A DNA stretch of 64,000 bases from assembly GCF_042646125.1 (NCBI RefSeq), contig NZ_JBHRSW010000018.1, forward strand, positions 124,001 through 188,000, read 5' to 3'. Below the pieces are notes generated by a model, which searched no databases, was not told the DNA's origin, and saw nothing but the letters and a program-made list of their open reading frames with translations. Positions 18,938 through 28,227 of this stretch are shown here, in pieces (the stretch's first letter is position 1; every line of letters begins with the position of its first letter). The DNA comes from Glaciecola flavus. GTDB taxonomy: Bacteria; Pseudomonadota; Gammaproteobacteria; Enterobacterales; Alteromonadaceae. The translations under genes and the position numbers were made by a program.

Positions 18938-19441
18938 CTAAGCAGAGCGGGTCAAATGCGTTATTGTGGCCGGTGCGTAGCCAAAAAACTCTGGAATAGA
19001 CTTATTTTGCATTCCACAGATGATACGAATAAGCGCATAATGGTGAATTGCATGGCTGGTCACAAATACTAGCTCGCGCTCAACTGTCGAGTTGCAAGTC
19101 GCAGACTTTGTGTCATTGATGTCTATTTCACTAGTGACCTTAATTGATTTTTCTCTATCACTCTGATCCAGTTTAGACAACCAATCAATAATCGACTCTA
19201 AAATTTCTGTCGCAGCGTGTGGAAACTGTTCCACTTGGTTGTGGCGATGACGTTTATTGTAGTCCACGTGACCGTCATTGGAACCACTCATCAAAGCTAA
19301 AAAGTGATCGATAACATGACGCAAATGTGCACCAATACTACTAGGAAAATGAGGTTGAATAGAACTTTGATATTCTTTTAGCGATAAGCCATCAAGTAAA
19401 TCAATTGCTTGTTCCACAATTTGTATATAACTATTTGACAT
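18938..19441 (-). CDS. DinB superfamily protein
   Basis: 167 residues, predicted four-helix bundle. Histidines in LRHVIDHFLAL (near 41) and SHAIHHYALI (near 130) match the metal-binding triad of the DinB/YfiT family. Members include thiol-dependent transferases, but many are uncharacterised. Its ATG is preceded by AAAGGGAC, a good Shine-Dalgarno. It is monocistronic, converging on olsF across the shared terminator. The specific reaction is unknown. Confidence 0.75.
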   Translation of the reverse strand: MSNSYIQIVEQAIDLLDGLSLKEYQSSIQPHFPSSIGAHLRHVIDHFLALMSGSNDGHVDYNKRHRHNQVEQFPHAATEILESIIDWLSKLDQSDREKSIKVTSEIDINDTKSATCNSTVERELVFVTSHAIHHYALIRIICGMQNKSIPEFFGYAPATITHLTRSA

Positions 19442-19591
19442 TAATGTCCCTTTCTCCGGTGCTTTAGAGCAACTTCTTATATGTTTCTCTCGGTGAGCGT
19501 CTGTGTTTTACGCCGTTATTATCATTGCACAATTATACGATAATGCTAGACCTAAACTGTTGTATTTTTCTTTCAAAAGTATGTTTTTTTG

Positions 19592-20101
19592 TCAATTTTT
19601 GACAAAAATCAAATCTTCCACGGGAAAACCCTTACTTTTTGCGAATTCAATACTTTGATTCAAGCTAAACTCGTCTAGTATAGGGCGGCGCGACAAAATC
19701 CACAAATATTCTCTACTCGGTCCTGTCACAATTGCCCAATCGTAGTTGTCTTTATCCAAATCTGCAATCACGTAACTCGCATAAAATGGGCCGAAAAAAG
19801 ATACTTTTAGATGACCCACATCCTCATCTGAGACAAAGTAAGCTTTACCTTCTGCTACATCCCATTTGTTCTCTTCCTCATTGTAGCCCGTGTTGACCAC
19901 TTTTATCGAACCATCGTTATTGAGAGTATAAGTCGCAGTAATTTTTGACAAACCACGCTCAAAAGGGTGATCCAGTCGGGCAATTTCATACCAACGCCCC
20001 AAGTAGCGTGTTTTATCAAAGTTACTGACAGGCTCAATACCGTCTGGGATTTGCGTGCAGCTGACTAACAACAAGCCAGTAAAAAGTAAAAAAAATTTCA
20101 T
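19592..20101 (-). CDS. blc: Outer-membrane lipocalin Blc-like lipoprotein
   Basis: 169 residues from the ATG at 20101; a TTG ten codons upstream gives a poorer N-terminus. MKFFLLFTGLLLVSC is a lipoprotein signal with lipobox LVSC. The lipocalin signature YLGRWYEIARLDHPFERGL follows, and WILSRRP is the third conserved region. Blc proteins bind lysophospholipids or fatty acids at the outer membrane and are often stress-induced. It is divergent from the aldo/keto reductase gene. Confidence 0.92.
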   Translation of the reverse strand: MKFFLLFTGLLLVSCTQIPDGIEPVSNFDKTRYLGRWYEIARLDHPFERGLSKITATYTLNNDGSIKVVNTGYNEEENKWDVAEGKAYFVSDEDVGHLKVSFFGPFYASYVIADLDKDNYDWAIVTGPSREYLWILSRRPILDEFSLNQSIEFAKSKGFPVEDLIFVKN

Positions 20102-20156
20102 TTGGTCGATTAGAGGCTGTATAAAGGTCAATCATACCACTTTCGACTAGGATCTG

Positions 20157-21152
20157 TTGACTAAAATGACCAGCAACAATGGCAAACTACCGATTCACAA
20201 ACACATTCCTCATGCCTCCAGAATCGTATACGGCGGCATGCACTTAGGCGGAGGATGGAATAAAAACCCAATTAGTAAAGACGATGAGATTCAGGCGCAA
20301 GATTTACTTGAAACCGCACTTGCTAATGGCATTAATACGCTAGACTTAGCGGACATTTACACGTTTGGGAAAGCCGAAGAAGTGATTGGGCGAGTTTTCA
20401 AAAAAGCGCCACATTTAATAGACAAACTTATCATTCAAAGCAAACTTGGTATCAAACTCACCCATGATGCCAAAGTAAAGCAATACGATTTATCCGCCTC
20501 ATGGGCTGAAAAAGGATTAGACGCCATTCTAAAACGTTTACGAATAGAGAAACTCGATGTCTTATTTTTACATCGCCCCGACCCATTGATGGAAATTGAG
20601 TCACTCGCCACAACCCTCAATAAAAATTACGAGCATGACAAGTTTGAATATTTAGCACTATCAAATATGCACGCCGGTCAAATGGCCTACATTCAAAGTA
20701 ATGTTAGCATGCCTGTTATTGCCAATCAGCTAGAGATGAGTTTACTCGCATCAGATTTTGTGGAGGATGCCATTACTGTTAACATGGATATAAACAGCCA
20801 AGTGGGCTTTCCCAGAGGGACAATTGAGTATTGTTTACCTCAAGGTATTCAACTGCAGGCCTGGGCATCTCTAGCACAAGGCATATTTGACCCGAACCAT
20901 ACGAATACCGAAGTAACGCGCGAGATAATTGATACTAGGTTACTAGTTGGCGAATTGGCAGAAAATTACAACACCTCGCCTTCCGCTATCGTCTTAGCAT
21001 GGTTGATGCGCCACCCTGCAATGATTCAACCCGTCATCGGCACCACTACGCCAAAACGTCTTGTCGAGGCTGCAGAAGCGGGTAAAATATTACTGTCACG
21101 AGACGATTGGTATCATTTACTCGAGACGCGTCGAGGGCGAGAGGTGCCCTAG
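20157..21152 (+). CDS. Aldo/keto reductase (YdhF-like)
   Basis: About 331 residues with a TTG start at 20157, preceded four bases earlier by AGGA; an ATG at 20166 is the alternative. It is a TIM-barrel NADPH oxidoreductase: GINTLDLADIYTFGKAEEVIG holds the catalytic Asp and Tyr, KLIIQSKLGIK the Lys, and LFLHRPDP the His. The C-terminal QPVIGTTTPKRL is the cofactor site. It is closest in pattern to E. coli YdhF, substrate unknown. Confidence 0.88.
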   Translation: MTKMTSNNGKLPIHKHIPHASRIVYGGMHLGGGWNKNPISKDDEIQAQDLLETALANGINTLDLADIYTFGKAEEVIGRVFKKAPHLIDKLIIQSKLGIKLTHDAKVKQYDLSASWAEKGLDAILKRLRIEKLDVLFLHRPDPLMEIESLATTLNKNYEHDKFEYLALSNMHAGQMAYIQSNVSMPVIANQLEMSLLASDFVEDAITVNMDINSQVGFPRGTIEYCLPQGIQLQAWASLAQGIFDPNHTNTEVTREIIDTRLLVGELAENYNTSPSAIVLAWLMRHPAMIQPVIGTTTPKRLVEAAEAGKILLSRDDWYHLLETRRGREVP

Positions 21153-21180
21153 TTTGCGCTTTGACTCAAGTTTAGCTCGC

Positions 21181-21363
21181 TTATTTTTGACCGACGCGTC
21201 GCCTAGCGACACTGGCCAAGATCACGGCTTTGCGTTCATCTGTTGCTTGGCTCCACTCAACAATTTCGTCTATTGTGCGTTTGCAGCCAATGCATATATC
21301 GTTGTTATCAAGACAACAATTTCTAATACACGGTGACGTAAATTTTTCAGATGGCTGAGTCAT
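21181..21363 (-). CDS. DUF1289 family small protein
   Basis: 60 residues. SPCIRNCCLDNNDICIGCKRT (split here by family, Cys at 12, 16, 17, 24 and 27) is the DUF1289 cysteine pattern, probably metal- or cluster-binding. The following EIVEWSQATDERKAVIL is also typical of the family (E. coli YdhL type). In several gammaproteobacteria it neighbours reductases, as here. It is 32 bp downstream of folE on the same strand and could be transcribed with it. Confidence 0.85.
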   Translation of the reverse strand: MTQPSEKFTSPCIRNCCLDNNDICIGCKRTIDEIVEWSQATDERKAVILASVARRRVGQK

Positions 21364-21395
21364 CTCATAAAGGTTTTTGTGTAGGTAAAGATCGC

Positions 21396-22097
21396 TTAGT
21401 TTAAGCCAAAAAACTGTCTTTTCATCTCTCGGTCTGTTTTGAACACCCCACCCAATGAGGACGTCTTGGTGTAAGAGCTTGTATCGCGAATACCTCTTGC
21501 TTTTACACAGTAGTGAGTGGCATTGATGCTAACCGCGACATCTTGGCTGCCTGTTAATGCTTGCAATGCAACCATCACTTGCTGCGTCAGACGCTCTTGC
21601 ACTTGCGGTCTTTGCGCAAAAAAAGTAACTAAACGATTGATTTTGCTCAAACCAATCACCGTATCCTTAGGAATGTATGCGACGCTAGCGGTGCCATCAA
21701 TGGTTACGAAGTGATGCTCACAAGTTGAGGTCAAACTAATATCGGTAACTTGAACCGGTTCCTCTATAGACATCTTATTTTCAATTTGTGTGATTTTTGG
21801 AAAATTTTTGTAGTCAAGGCCACTAAATATTTCATCCACAAACATCTTTGCAATCCGCTTTGGCGTATCTTGCAGACTATCATCAGACAAGTCCAACCCG
21901 AGGGCTCCCATGATGTCGTGCATAGCGACTTGCACTTTTTGACGTTTTTCAGCGTCTGACAAGGTATTTTTTATCATAGGTGTTTCAAGCCCTGCATTAA
22001 TCAAGGCCGTTCTAACCAACTTTGCTTGAGGCGATATACCCGATTCACCTTCTACCAAATGTACAGCATCTTTTGTTACGGTAGATTTTGCTAGCAT
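21396..22097 (-). CDS. folE: GTP cyclohydrolase I
   Basis: 233 residues. It converts GTP to dihydroneopterin triphosphate, first step of folate and pterin synthesis. The family motif CEHHFVTIDG carries zinc ligands Cys and His, and HYCVKARGI carries the third. DTPKRIAKMFVDEIF and GLSKINRLV are conserved. The first 50 residues are a longer, less conserved N-terminal extension, although E. coli FolE also has one. It is divergent from folM, a pterin reductase, with 419 bp between them. Confidence 0.95.
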   Translation of the reverse strand: MLAKSTVTKDAVHLVEGESGISPQAKLVRTALINAGLETPMIKNTLSDAEKRQKVQVAMHDIMGALGLDLSDDSLQDTPKRIAKMFVDEIFSGLDYKNFPKITQIENKMSIEEPVQVTDISLTSTCEHHFVTIDGTASVAYIPKDTVIGLSKINRLVTFFAQRPQVQERLTQQVMVALQALTGSQDVAVSINATHYCVKARGIRDTSSYTKTSSLGGVFKTDREMKRQFFGLN

Positions 22098-22191
22098 TCC
22101 AAATCCAATTTATTGTCTTGATACAATTATATACGCACCGAAGTGCAAAATAGGTTTAAAATCATTCCATACAACAAGAATGAATTGGTGA

Positions 22192-22324
22192 AGAATTGTA
22201 CTTACTAGATTAATCGCCTACTAGAACAAAAACGCGGCAAGTATATCCATATACGCTTTAGTTTTTCATCCCTGAAAAACAAATTTTGATTCTAGTAGGC
22301 GATTAATCTAGCAAGTGCAATTCT
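22192..22324. repeat. Palindromic element, copy 2 (nearly perfect arms, conserved core)
   Basis: Located in the 419-bp gap between divergent folE and folM. Inverted arms of 40-41 nt (22192-22231 and 22284-22324) differ at only three positions. They enclose a 52-nt core (22232-22283) with two small hairpins: GTATAT/ATATAC around CC (22241-22254) and TTTTTCA/TGAAAAA around TCCC (22262-22279). The core matches copy 1 at 44 of 52 positions; the arms do not match copy 1. A folded strand would be a long stem capped by two small hairpins. There is no T-tract, so it is not an ordinary terminator. Confidence 0.88.
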
Positions 22325-22444
22325 GCCATAAGCCTTAAGCCGTAAGAATAAATCGAGAAGATATTCCCAAGCTTATGATACATTTAGCGATCTGAGTGAA
22401 TAAGCTTCGCGTATAACAGACCACTTATCAATCTCTGTTTGTAG

Positions 22445-22462
22445 ATTGTGTTTGTACACAAT
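22445..22462. promoter_or_regulatory. Palindrome upstream of folM, possible operator
   Basis: ATTGTGT and ACACAAT are perfect inverted repeats separated by TTGT, 55 bp before the folM start. Spacing and symmetry suit a dimeric repressor, but no regulator is identified. The rest of the folM leader shows nothing else recognisable. Confidence 0.35.
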
Positions 22463-22516
22463 GCTAAGCGAAACAAACTCTCATAAAAGACCACAACGCA
22501 AGGAATCACGTCTTAC

Positions 22517-23224
22517 ATGACAGCACCAATACTTATTACCGGTGGCGCCCAACGACTTGGCTTAGCCATTGCCGATGATCTTCTTTTAAAGAATCAGCCT
22601 GTAATTGTAACATACCGGAGCAAAAAACCATCACTAGATATACTAAATGAAAAGGGAGCAATACTTATTCAAGCAAATTTTGCACACGCAGACGGTATAG
22701 CTAAGTTTATAGGCGCCTTGAAAGAAGAGACCGATCGTTTACGAGGTATTATTCATAATGCTTCGGACTGGGCGAAAGAAAAACCCGACAGTGACTATAA
22801 TGCTCTGCTATTAAACATGATGAATGTGCATGTAAATGCGCCTTATCAAATCAACTTGGCCTGTCAAAACATGCTAGAAAACAACGGCAATTTTGCTGAC
22901 ATTATCCATATGACAGATTTTGTACAAGAAAAAGGTAGTCAAAAACACATTGCTTATGCAGCCAGCAAAGCGGCGTTGCACAATTTAACGCTTTCTTTTA
23001 GCGCGCTTTTAGCGCCAAAAGTAAAAGTAAACAGCATTGCTCCAGCTTTGCTTATGTTCAACGAATGGGACGATCAAAATTACCGACAACGAGCACTAAA
23101 AAAATCGCTGCTACAAAACTGCCCTGGTGCCAAAGAAGCCGTCAATGCGGTCAATTTTATACTTAATAGTGACTATGTGACTGGACAGGTGCTGCATTTG
23201 AATGGTGGGAGACACTTGAAGTAA
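22517..23224 (+). CDS. folM: Dihydromonapterin reductase FolM-like (SDR)
   Basis: 235 residues, short-chain dehydrogenase fold. ITGGAQRLG near residue 7 is the NADPH-binding glycine motif, IIHNASDW replaces the usual NNAG, and YAASKAAL contains the catalytic Tyr and Lys. VTGQVLHLNGGRHL is the FolM-type C-terminus. FolM reduces dihydromonapterin and can reduce dihydrofolate, giving the cofactor for phenylalanine hydroxylase in some bacteria. It faces folE, and its TAA overlaps the ATG of the TonB receptor by one base. Confidence 0.88.
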   Translation: MTAPILITGGAQRLGLAIADDLLLKNQPVIVTYRSKKPSLDILNEKGAILIQANFAHADGIAKFIGALKEETDRLRGIIHNASDWAKEKPDSDYNALLLNMMNVHVNAPYQINLACQNMLENNGNFADIIHMTDFVQEKGSQKHIAYAASKAALHNLTLSFSALLAPKVKVNSIAPALLMFNEWDDQNYRQRALKKSLLQNCPGAKEAVNAVNFILNSDYVTGQVLHLNGGRHLK

Positions 23225-25260
23225 TGAAATATTCTATACTTGCAGCAGGATTGTTCAGTACTAGTATATTATCACAAGTTGTGCTTGCTCAATCCACACA
23301 AGAACAAACAAACAACAACATCGAAGTACTCACCGTTACCGCCAATAGAACTTTAGAAGCTATTAATGGTGTAAGTGCAAGTATTACTCAGGTTTCATCT
23401 AATGAGTTACACGCTATTAATGCACAACATATCCAACAAGCCTTATTGAGTTCGCCGAGTACTTGGATTAGCCGAGGTAATGGTCAGGAACACCTGACTG
23501 CAATTCGATCGCCCGTACTCACCGGCGCAGGCAGTTGTGGAGCATTTTTAATGGCGCTTGATGGTATTAGTTTGCGCGCACCAGGCTTTTGCAATACCAA
23601 CCAGTTATTCGATACCAATACTGAACAAGCTGGGCGTATTGAAGTGCTCAAAGGTCCCGCGAGTACACTTTATGGCACAAATGCATTGCATGGTGTTATC
23701 AACATAATCACTCCCGAAGCTAGTTCGAGTAATAACAGTTTAGAAGCCACATTGGGCGCAAATGATTTTCTGCGTCTAGAAACAGACAATAGTTGGCAAA
23801 TCGGCAGAGACGGCGACCTACGCTTACTTTTCAATATAACGGATGATGGCGGATATCAAGCAGATAGCGGTTATGATCAACAAAAACTCACTTTAATTAG
23901 TCAAAAAAGTGTGGCGCAATGGCAAAACAAAACCGTCGTAGATATTAGTCACCTGAATCAAGAAACCGCAGGATTCGTTCAGGGCTTTGAAGTGTTCAAA
24001 GATCGAAGTGCCCGAAGAGAAAACCCTAATCCAGAGGCCTTTAGAGATGCCAGTTCGCTTCGTGCTTACAGTAATTTTAGTCTTAATGGCCTAAGTGTTA
24101 CCCCATACATCCGCTGGAATAAAATGCGATTTCTACAGCATTTTTTGCCTTGGCAAGGCTTGGAAGAAAACGGGCATCATAGCCTTGGCTTACAAGCGCA
24201 ATACGCCTTTTCATCATCAAATACTCAGTGGGTAAGTGGCATCGATGGTGATTTTAGCCGTGGTCATCTAAAAGAGACACAAGCACAGCCGTTTTCGCCG
24301 ACTATCCCACAAGGAGAACATTACGACTACCGTGTGAATGCTAGTCGTCTAGCCGCTTATTTACAAGGAATATGGGCTTGGTCTGATTGGAAGCTCGTAA
24401 TAGGTGGTCGTATTGAGAACATCCGTTACAATTACGACAACCGCCTGAGTGACGGCAGTGCTTGCGCACCTGATGTAACACTGTGCCGATTTTCTCGTCC
24501 TGCGGACAAAAAGGTATCGTTCACCTCTTTTGCTCCCTCGGCCTCTCTTAGTTACGCATTATCAAAGGCGCAAACTGTATACTTTAAGTTTTCGCAAGGT
24601 TTCAGAGCGCCGGAAGCCACCGAGTTATTTAGACTGCAAAACAACCAGACAATCACCGATTTTGATGAAGTAAAATTAGATGCCTATGAATTTGCTTGGC
24701 GCTTTACTAGCCGTCGTCACAAACTCTATGTATCTTTGTTTGACATGCGAAAGCGAGATGTCATTATTTTAAGTACTGACCGTCAAAGCATAGCTGGCGG
24801 TGACACCCGCCATCAGGGATTGGAGTTTACATGGGCCTGGGATGTCAACGACTCGCTGGCGTTAAAAAGCGCTTACACGCGACAAAAACATGAGTACGTC
24901 AACGATATCCTCATATCTCGTGCATCCATTGCGGGAAACCGAATAGATACCGCACCCGATACTCTATTTAATACTCAACTGCAGTGGCGTTTTGACGAAA
25001 GTAACTTTGCCACACTGTCATTCAATTTACTCGACAACTACTATTTAAACCCTGAAAATACAGCAGAATATGAAGGTCACAAATTACTTGATTTCGGGTT
25101 TCGTCACCAGATAACAAAGGCTCTGAGCATACAAGCGAATGTGTTTAACCTACTCAATGAAGATTATGCAGAGCGTGCCGATTTCGGTTTTGGCAACTAC
25201 CGTTACTTTGTTGGTCAACCCAGACGCCTATTTGTGTCTATTCGCTACAACTATGATTAA
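23224..25260 (+). CDS. TonB-dependent outer-membrane receptor
   Basis: 678 residues. Signal peptide 1-22 (ends VVLAQS), TonB-box-like EVLTVTAN near 33, then a plug domain (RIEVLKGPASTLYGTNALHGVINIIT) and a 22-strand barrel ending in an aromatic-rich strand, RLFVSIRYNYD. The plug has an unusual pair of cysteines (GSCGAF and GFCNTN). The substrate cannot be read from sequence; barrel pattern FSQGFRAPEATELFRLQ is typical of siderophore/vitamin receptors. It is coupled to folM and precedes aguA by 49 bp. Confidence 0.9.
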   Translation: MKYSILAAGLFSTSILSQVVLAQSTQEQTNNNIEVLTVTANRTLEAINGVSASITQVSSNELHAINAQHIQQALLSSPSTWISRGNGQEHLTAIRSPVLTGAGSCGAFLMALDGISLRAPGFCNTNQLFDTNTEQAGRIEVLKGPASTLYGTNALHGVINIITPEASSSNNSLEATLGANDFLRLETDNSWQIGRDGDLRLLFNITDDGGYQADSGYDQQKLTLISQKSVAQWQNKTVVDISHLNQETAGFVQGFEVFKDRSARRENPNPEAFRDASSLRAYSNFSLNGLSVTPYIRWNKMRFLQHFLPWQGLEENGHHSLGLQAQYAFSSSNTQWVSGIDGDFSRGHLKETQAQPFSPTIPQGEHYDYRVNASRLAAYLQGIWAWSDWKLVIGGRIENIRYNYDNRLSDGSACAPDVTLCRFSRPADKKVSFTSFAPSASLSYALSKAQTVYFKFSQGFRAPEATELFRLQNNQTITDFDEVKLDAYEFAWRFTSRRHKLYVSLFDMRKRDVIILSTDRQSIAGGDTRHQGLEFTWAWDVNDSLALKSAYTRQKHEYVNDILISRASIAGNRIDTAPDTLFNTQLQWRFDESNFATLSFNLLDNYYLNPENTAEYEGHKLLDFGFRHQITKALSIQANVFNLLNEDYAERADFGFGNYRYFVGQPRRLFVSIRYNYD

Positions 25261-25309
25261 GGGCTGTTGGCCATTGCAGTCAACGGTGCTCTAAAGGGTA
25301 ATACAACGA

Positions 25310-26377
25310 ATGAGAATAGCATCACCCACGCTTCCACTATATTTAATGCCGGAATGGGCAGACATTGAAGCCGTCGTCCTCGCTTGGCCGCATGCAAACT
25401 CTGACTGGTCTCCTTGGCTAGACGACGCCAGACGTACCTATGTACAATTGATCTCTTCAATTAATAGTACGGGCGCCACAGTACTACTGCTCTGTCATGA
25501 GGACGAACTTGGTTTGGTAAAATCAATGGTACCCATGCATAGTAAAGTGCTCATTGTTGTTACGTCATACAACGATACGTGGACGAGAGACTATGTATTT
25601 TTAACCTGTGAAAGCAGTAATGGGAATGTACCAGTTGAATTTGTTTTTAACGGGTGGGGCAATAAATTTAATGCAAATTTAGACAATCAAGTAAATAAAA
25701 CACTCGCTAGCTTGTGCCAGAATCCGTTGATTTCTTGTAACACGGTATTAGAAGGCGGTGCTATTGAAGTCGACCAAAATCACGAATTGCTAACTACCGC
25801 TTCCTGTTTATTTAACCCCGAACGAAACGGGGACATGCCTGAACAAGCCTACAGAGACTGTTTCAAAACTTATTTGGGTAGCGAACAAACCCATATATTT
25901 CAACATGGTCATCTTATTGGTGACGATACCGATGGACATATCGACACGCTAGTAAGATATACCCCTTTAAGAGGCTTAGTCATACAAAGTGCTTACAATC
26001 GTCCAACAGACCCGCACTTTGAAGGCTTGTTTAAACTAAAGCAAGAAGTGCAAAGTAAATTTCCTGACTACGTCTTATACGAGTTGCCGCTTCCAGCACT
26101 CACCAATAAGCATGGTGAACGTCTGCCCGCTTCCTATGCCAATTTCTTAATATGCAACCGGACGGTTATAGCGCCGGTTTACCAGCAAGAAGAAGATAAA
26201 GAAGCACTTGAGGTACTTGCAAAGGCTTTTCCGAATTACAAAATCGTAGCCATTGACTGCTCTGTGCTCGTGCAACAATTTGGCAGTTTGCATTGCATTA
26301 CGATGCAAATACCGGAAAATACGCTAAGGCCTGACATCCTCTCCCAAGCTGAGCTTGGTATAAGCCAAATTCTGTGA
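25310..26377 (+). CDS. aguA: Agmatine deiminase
   Basis: 355 residues, the pentein-fold family that turns agmatine into N-carbamoylputrescine. MPEWADIEAVVLAWPH opens the domain, NDTWTRDY and GDDTDGHIDTLVRY hold substrate and catalytic His/Asp residues, and LHCITMQIP near the C-terminus has the nucleophilic Cys. The usual GGG before HC is changed to FGS. It is followed 27 bp later by aguB, making a putrescine-forming pair. Confidence 0.93.
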   Translation: MRIASPTLPLYLMPEWADIEAVVLAWPHANSDWSPWLDDARRTYVQLISSINSTGATVLLLCHEDELGLVKSMVPMHSKVLIVVTSYNDTWTRDYVFLTCESSNGNVPVEFVFNGWGNKFNANLDNQVNKTLASLCQNPLISCNTVLEGGAIEVDQNHELLTTASCLFNPERNGDMPEQAYRDCFKTYLGSEQTHIFQHGHLIGDDTDGHIDTLVRYTPLRGLVIQSAYNRPTDPHFEGLFKLKQEVQSKFPDYVLYELPLPALTNKHGERLPASYANFLICNRTVIAPVYQQEEDKEALEVLAKAFPNYKIVAIDCSVLVQQFGSLHCITMQIPENTLRPDILSQAELGISQIL

Positions 26378-26404
26378 GTAAAAGGTTTTTTATAGAGATC
26401 GTAT

Positions 26405-27304
26405 ATGCAAAACAACAAACATATTCTTAAAGTAGGCTTGGTTCAGGCATCAGTCAGTAGCAACGATAAACACCTCAATTGGCAGCGTTCAGCTGAGGAA
26501 GTGAGGTTATTGGCTCAGCAAGGCGTCGAATGTATCCTCTTACAAGAATTGCATTCGACGCTGTATTTTTGCCAAGAAGAAAACGTTGATACTTTTGACT
26601 TAGCCGAGCCTATTCCTGGAGAAGCTACCGCATTTTTTGGCTCACTCGCCGCCGAATGTGGGGTGGTATTGATCACGTCTTTGTTTGAAAAGAGAGCCTC
26701 AGGTCTGTACCACAACACTGCCGTAGTTTTCGATAAGAGTACCGAAATTGCCGGCATGTATAGAAAAATGCACATTCCCGATGACCCAGGCTTTTATGAA
26801 AAATTCTATTTCACACCAGGGGACTTGGGCTTTGAGCCAATAAAAACCAGCATTGGTAACCTAGGGGTATTGGTGTGTTGGGATCAATGGTATCCCGAAG
26901 CCGCTAGACTGATGGCGATGAACGGAGCGGACATTTTATTTTACCCAACGGCAATTGGCTGGGATGAGCGAGATTCAGCTGATGAAAAGCAACGTCAACA
27001 AGGTGCATGGGAGACCATTCAGCGCGCACATGCTGTAGCGAATTCTGTCCCTGTGGTCGTAGCTAATCGTGTTGGTTTTGAAGCCTCACCAATATCGGGC
27101 GATCCCGGCATAAATTTTTGGGGTCACAGCTTTGTCGCTGGTCCTCAAGGAGAGATCCTAGCGATGGCAAGTGATGCGGAAGAAGCGCAACTCATTGTCG
27201 ACATCGACATGACAAGAACAGAAGATGTAAAACGGATCTGGCCATACTTTAGAGACCGACGCATAGACGCTTACAATGAAATAAACAAGCGCTGGGGTAG
27301 CTAG
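26405..27304 (+). CDS. aguB: N-carbamoylputrescine amidase
   Basis: 299 residues, nitrilase superfamily. The catalytic triad is visible as Glu48 (LLQELHST), Lys121 (YRKMHIPDDPGFYEKFYF) and Cys158 (LVCWDQWYPE). It hydrolyses N-carbamoylputrescine to putrescine, CO2 and ammonia. It directly follows aguA and is surely in the same operon. It converges on the next gene with a 22-bp gap and no obvious terminator. Confidence 0.95.
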   Translation: MQNNKHILKVGLVQASVSSNDKHLNWQRSAEEVRLLAQQGVECILLQELHSTLYFCQEENVDTFDLAEPIPGEATAFFGSLAAECGVVLITSLFEKRASGLYHNTAVVFDKSTEIAGMYRKMHIPDDPGFYEKFYFTPGDLGFEPIKTSIGNLGVLVCWDQWYPEAARLMAMNGADILFYPTAIGWDERDSADEKQRQQGAWETIQRAHAVANSVPVVVANRVGFEASPISGDPGINFWGHSFVAGPQGEILAMASDAEEAQLIVDIDMTRTEDVKRIWPYFRDRRIDAYNEINKRWGS

Positions 27305-27326
27305 GGGCTGTTGCTTTAACTCAGCG

Positions 27327-28082
27327 TTACTGACTCAACTCTTGACTATGATCTAGCGAAATATTGCCGCTAAAAGTCATACCTGCAGTTTGTGCTTTAG
27401 GGGTATTGCTTCTGCTAGTCGCAGAACCGGCAGGGATAAGCTCATTTAAGCGTTTAAAATTTGAGGCTAATTTTTTTGCCAGTTCACGGTGCTTTTCATT
27501 TAAATAGTGAAACACTTTCTGACTACCCAAACGATAAACCTGGTATCGAGGATTATCCAAATACTTTTGTGGTAAAAAGATATCTCCGACCACAATGCCT
27601 TCTACCCTCTCGCCATCAAAAAACTTAAACAATTTACCGTGATCTGCAAACTCCACAGATTTTGAGTTTAGCAATACCTCACTATCAAAATGAGACTGAA
27701 AATTGTAACCACTCACGCTAGCAATAGACGAAATCTTAGATGTTGAGCAAGAGATACATTGCTGTTTATCTACCACCAACACGATATTGCTTATATAAAC
27801 GGGGTAGTTAACTTTAACAAGATTTTTGTACTCTTTTGCATGAGATTCGAGCCGCAAATCAAGGCCATCGATCACACCATAGTTTGCACTAATCGCGCCC
27901 CGGGTATAAGGGAGCGTCGTAAAGACTACTGGCACATCGAGTGACTGATATGATTTGACTAGTATTTGATGTAAATCAGCATGTTGGGGATTAACCGGTG
28001 TAGTGTGAATGACGAGGTCGTCTGAGGCTAGCGCGAAGGGCACCGATAGTATAAAAAATACTATGTTTACAACAAGCCTCAT
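27327..28082 (-). CDS. Periplasmic solute-binding-like protein
   Basis: 251 residues from the ATG at 28082, which gives a clean signal peptide (MRLVVNIVFFILSVPFALAS). An open frame 26 codons longer is less likely. The mature part resembles family-3 substrate-binding folds as found in many Alteromonadales orphan proteins (VPVVFTTLPYTRGAISANYGVIDG). No transporter genes adjoin it, so a sensory or orphan role is possible. The C-terminal 35 residues are low-complexity and Ser/Thr-rich. Confidence 0.65.
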   Translation of the reverse strand: MRLVVNIVFFILSVPFALASDDLVIHTTPVNPQHADLHQILVKSYQSLDVPVVFTTLPYTRGAISANYGVIDGLDLRLESHAKEYKNLVKVNYPVYISNIVLVVDKQQCISCSTSKISSIASVSGYNFQSHFDSEVLLNSKSVEFADHGKLFKFFDGERVEGIVVGDIFLPQKYLDNPRYQVYRLGSQKVFHYLNEKHRELAKKLASNFKRLNELIPAGSATSRSNTPKAQTAGMTFSGNISLDHSQELSQ

Positions 28083-28227
28083 TTTGGACACCAATTTAAT
28101 TATTATTTGTATGACTCGTAATACCTTACGAGCCAAGTTGGTAAACCGTTGTCGTGACACAGCGGCACTATAGAATCTAAACTAAAACAGACATTTAGGA
28201 CTGTCTACTATACATTAGTATATATTT

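Noticed and set aside
9728..22324. Palindromic elements as CRISPR or integron attC sites
   Set aside because: Only two copies 12 kb apart without spacers, no cas genes, no integrase, and conserved centre rather than conserved ends.
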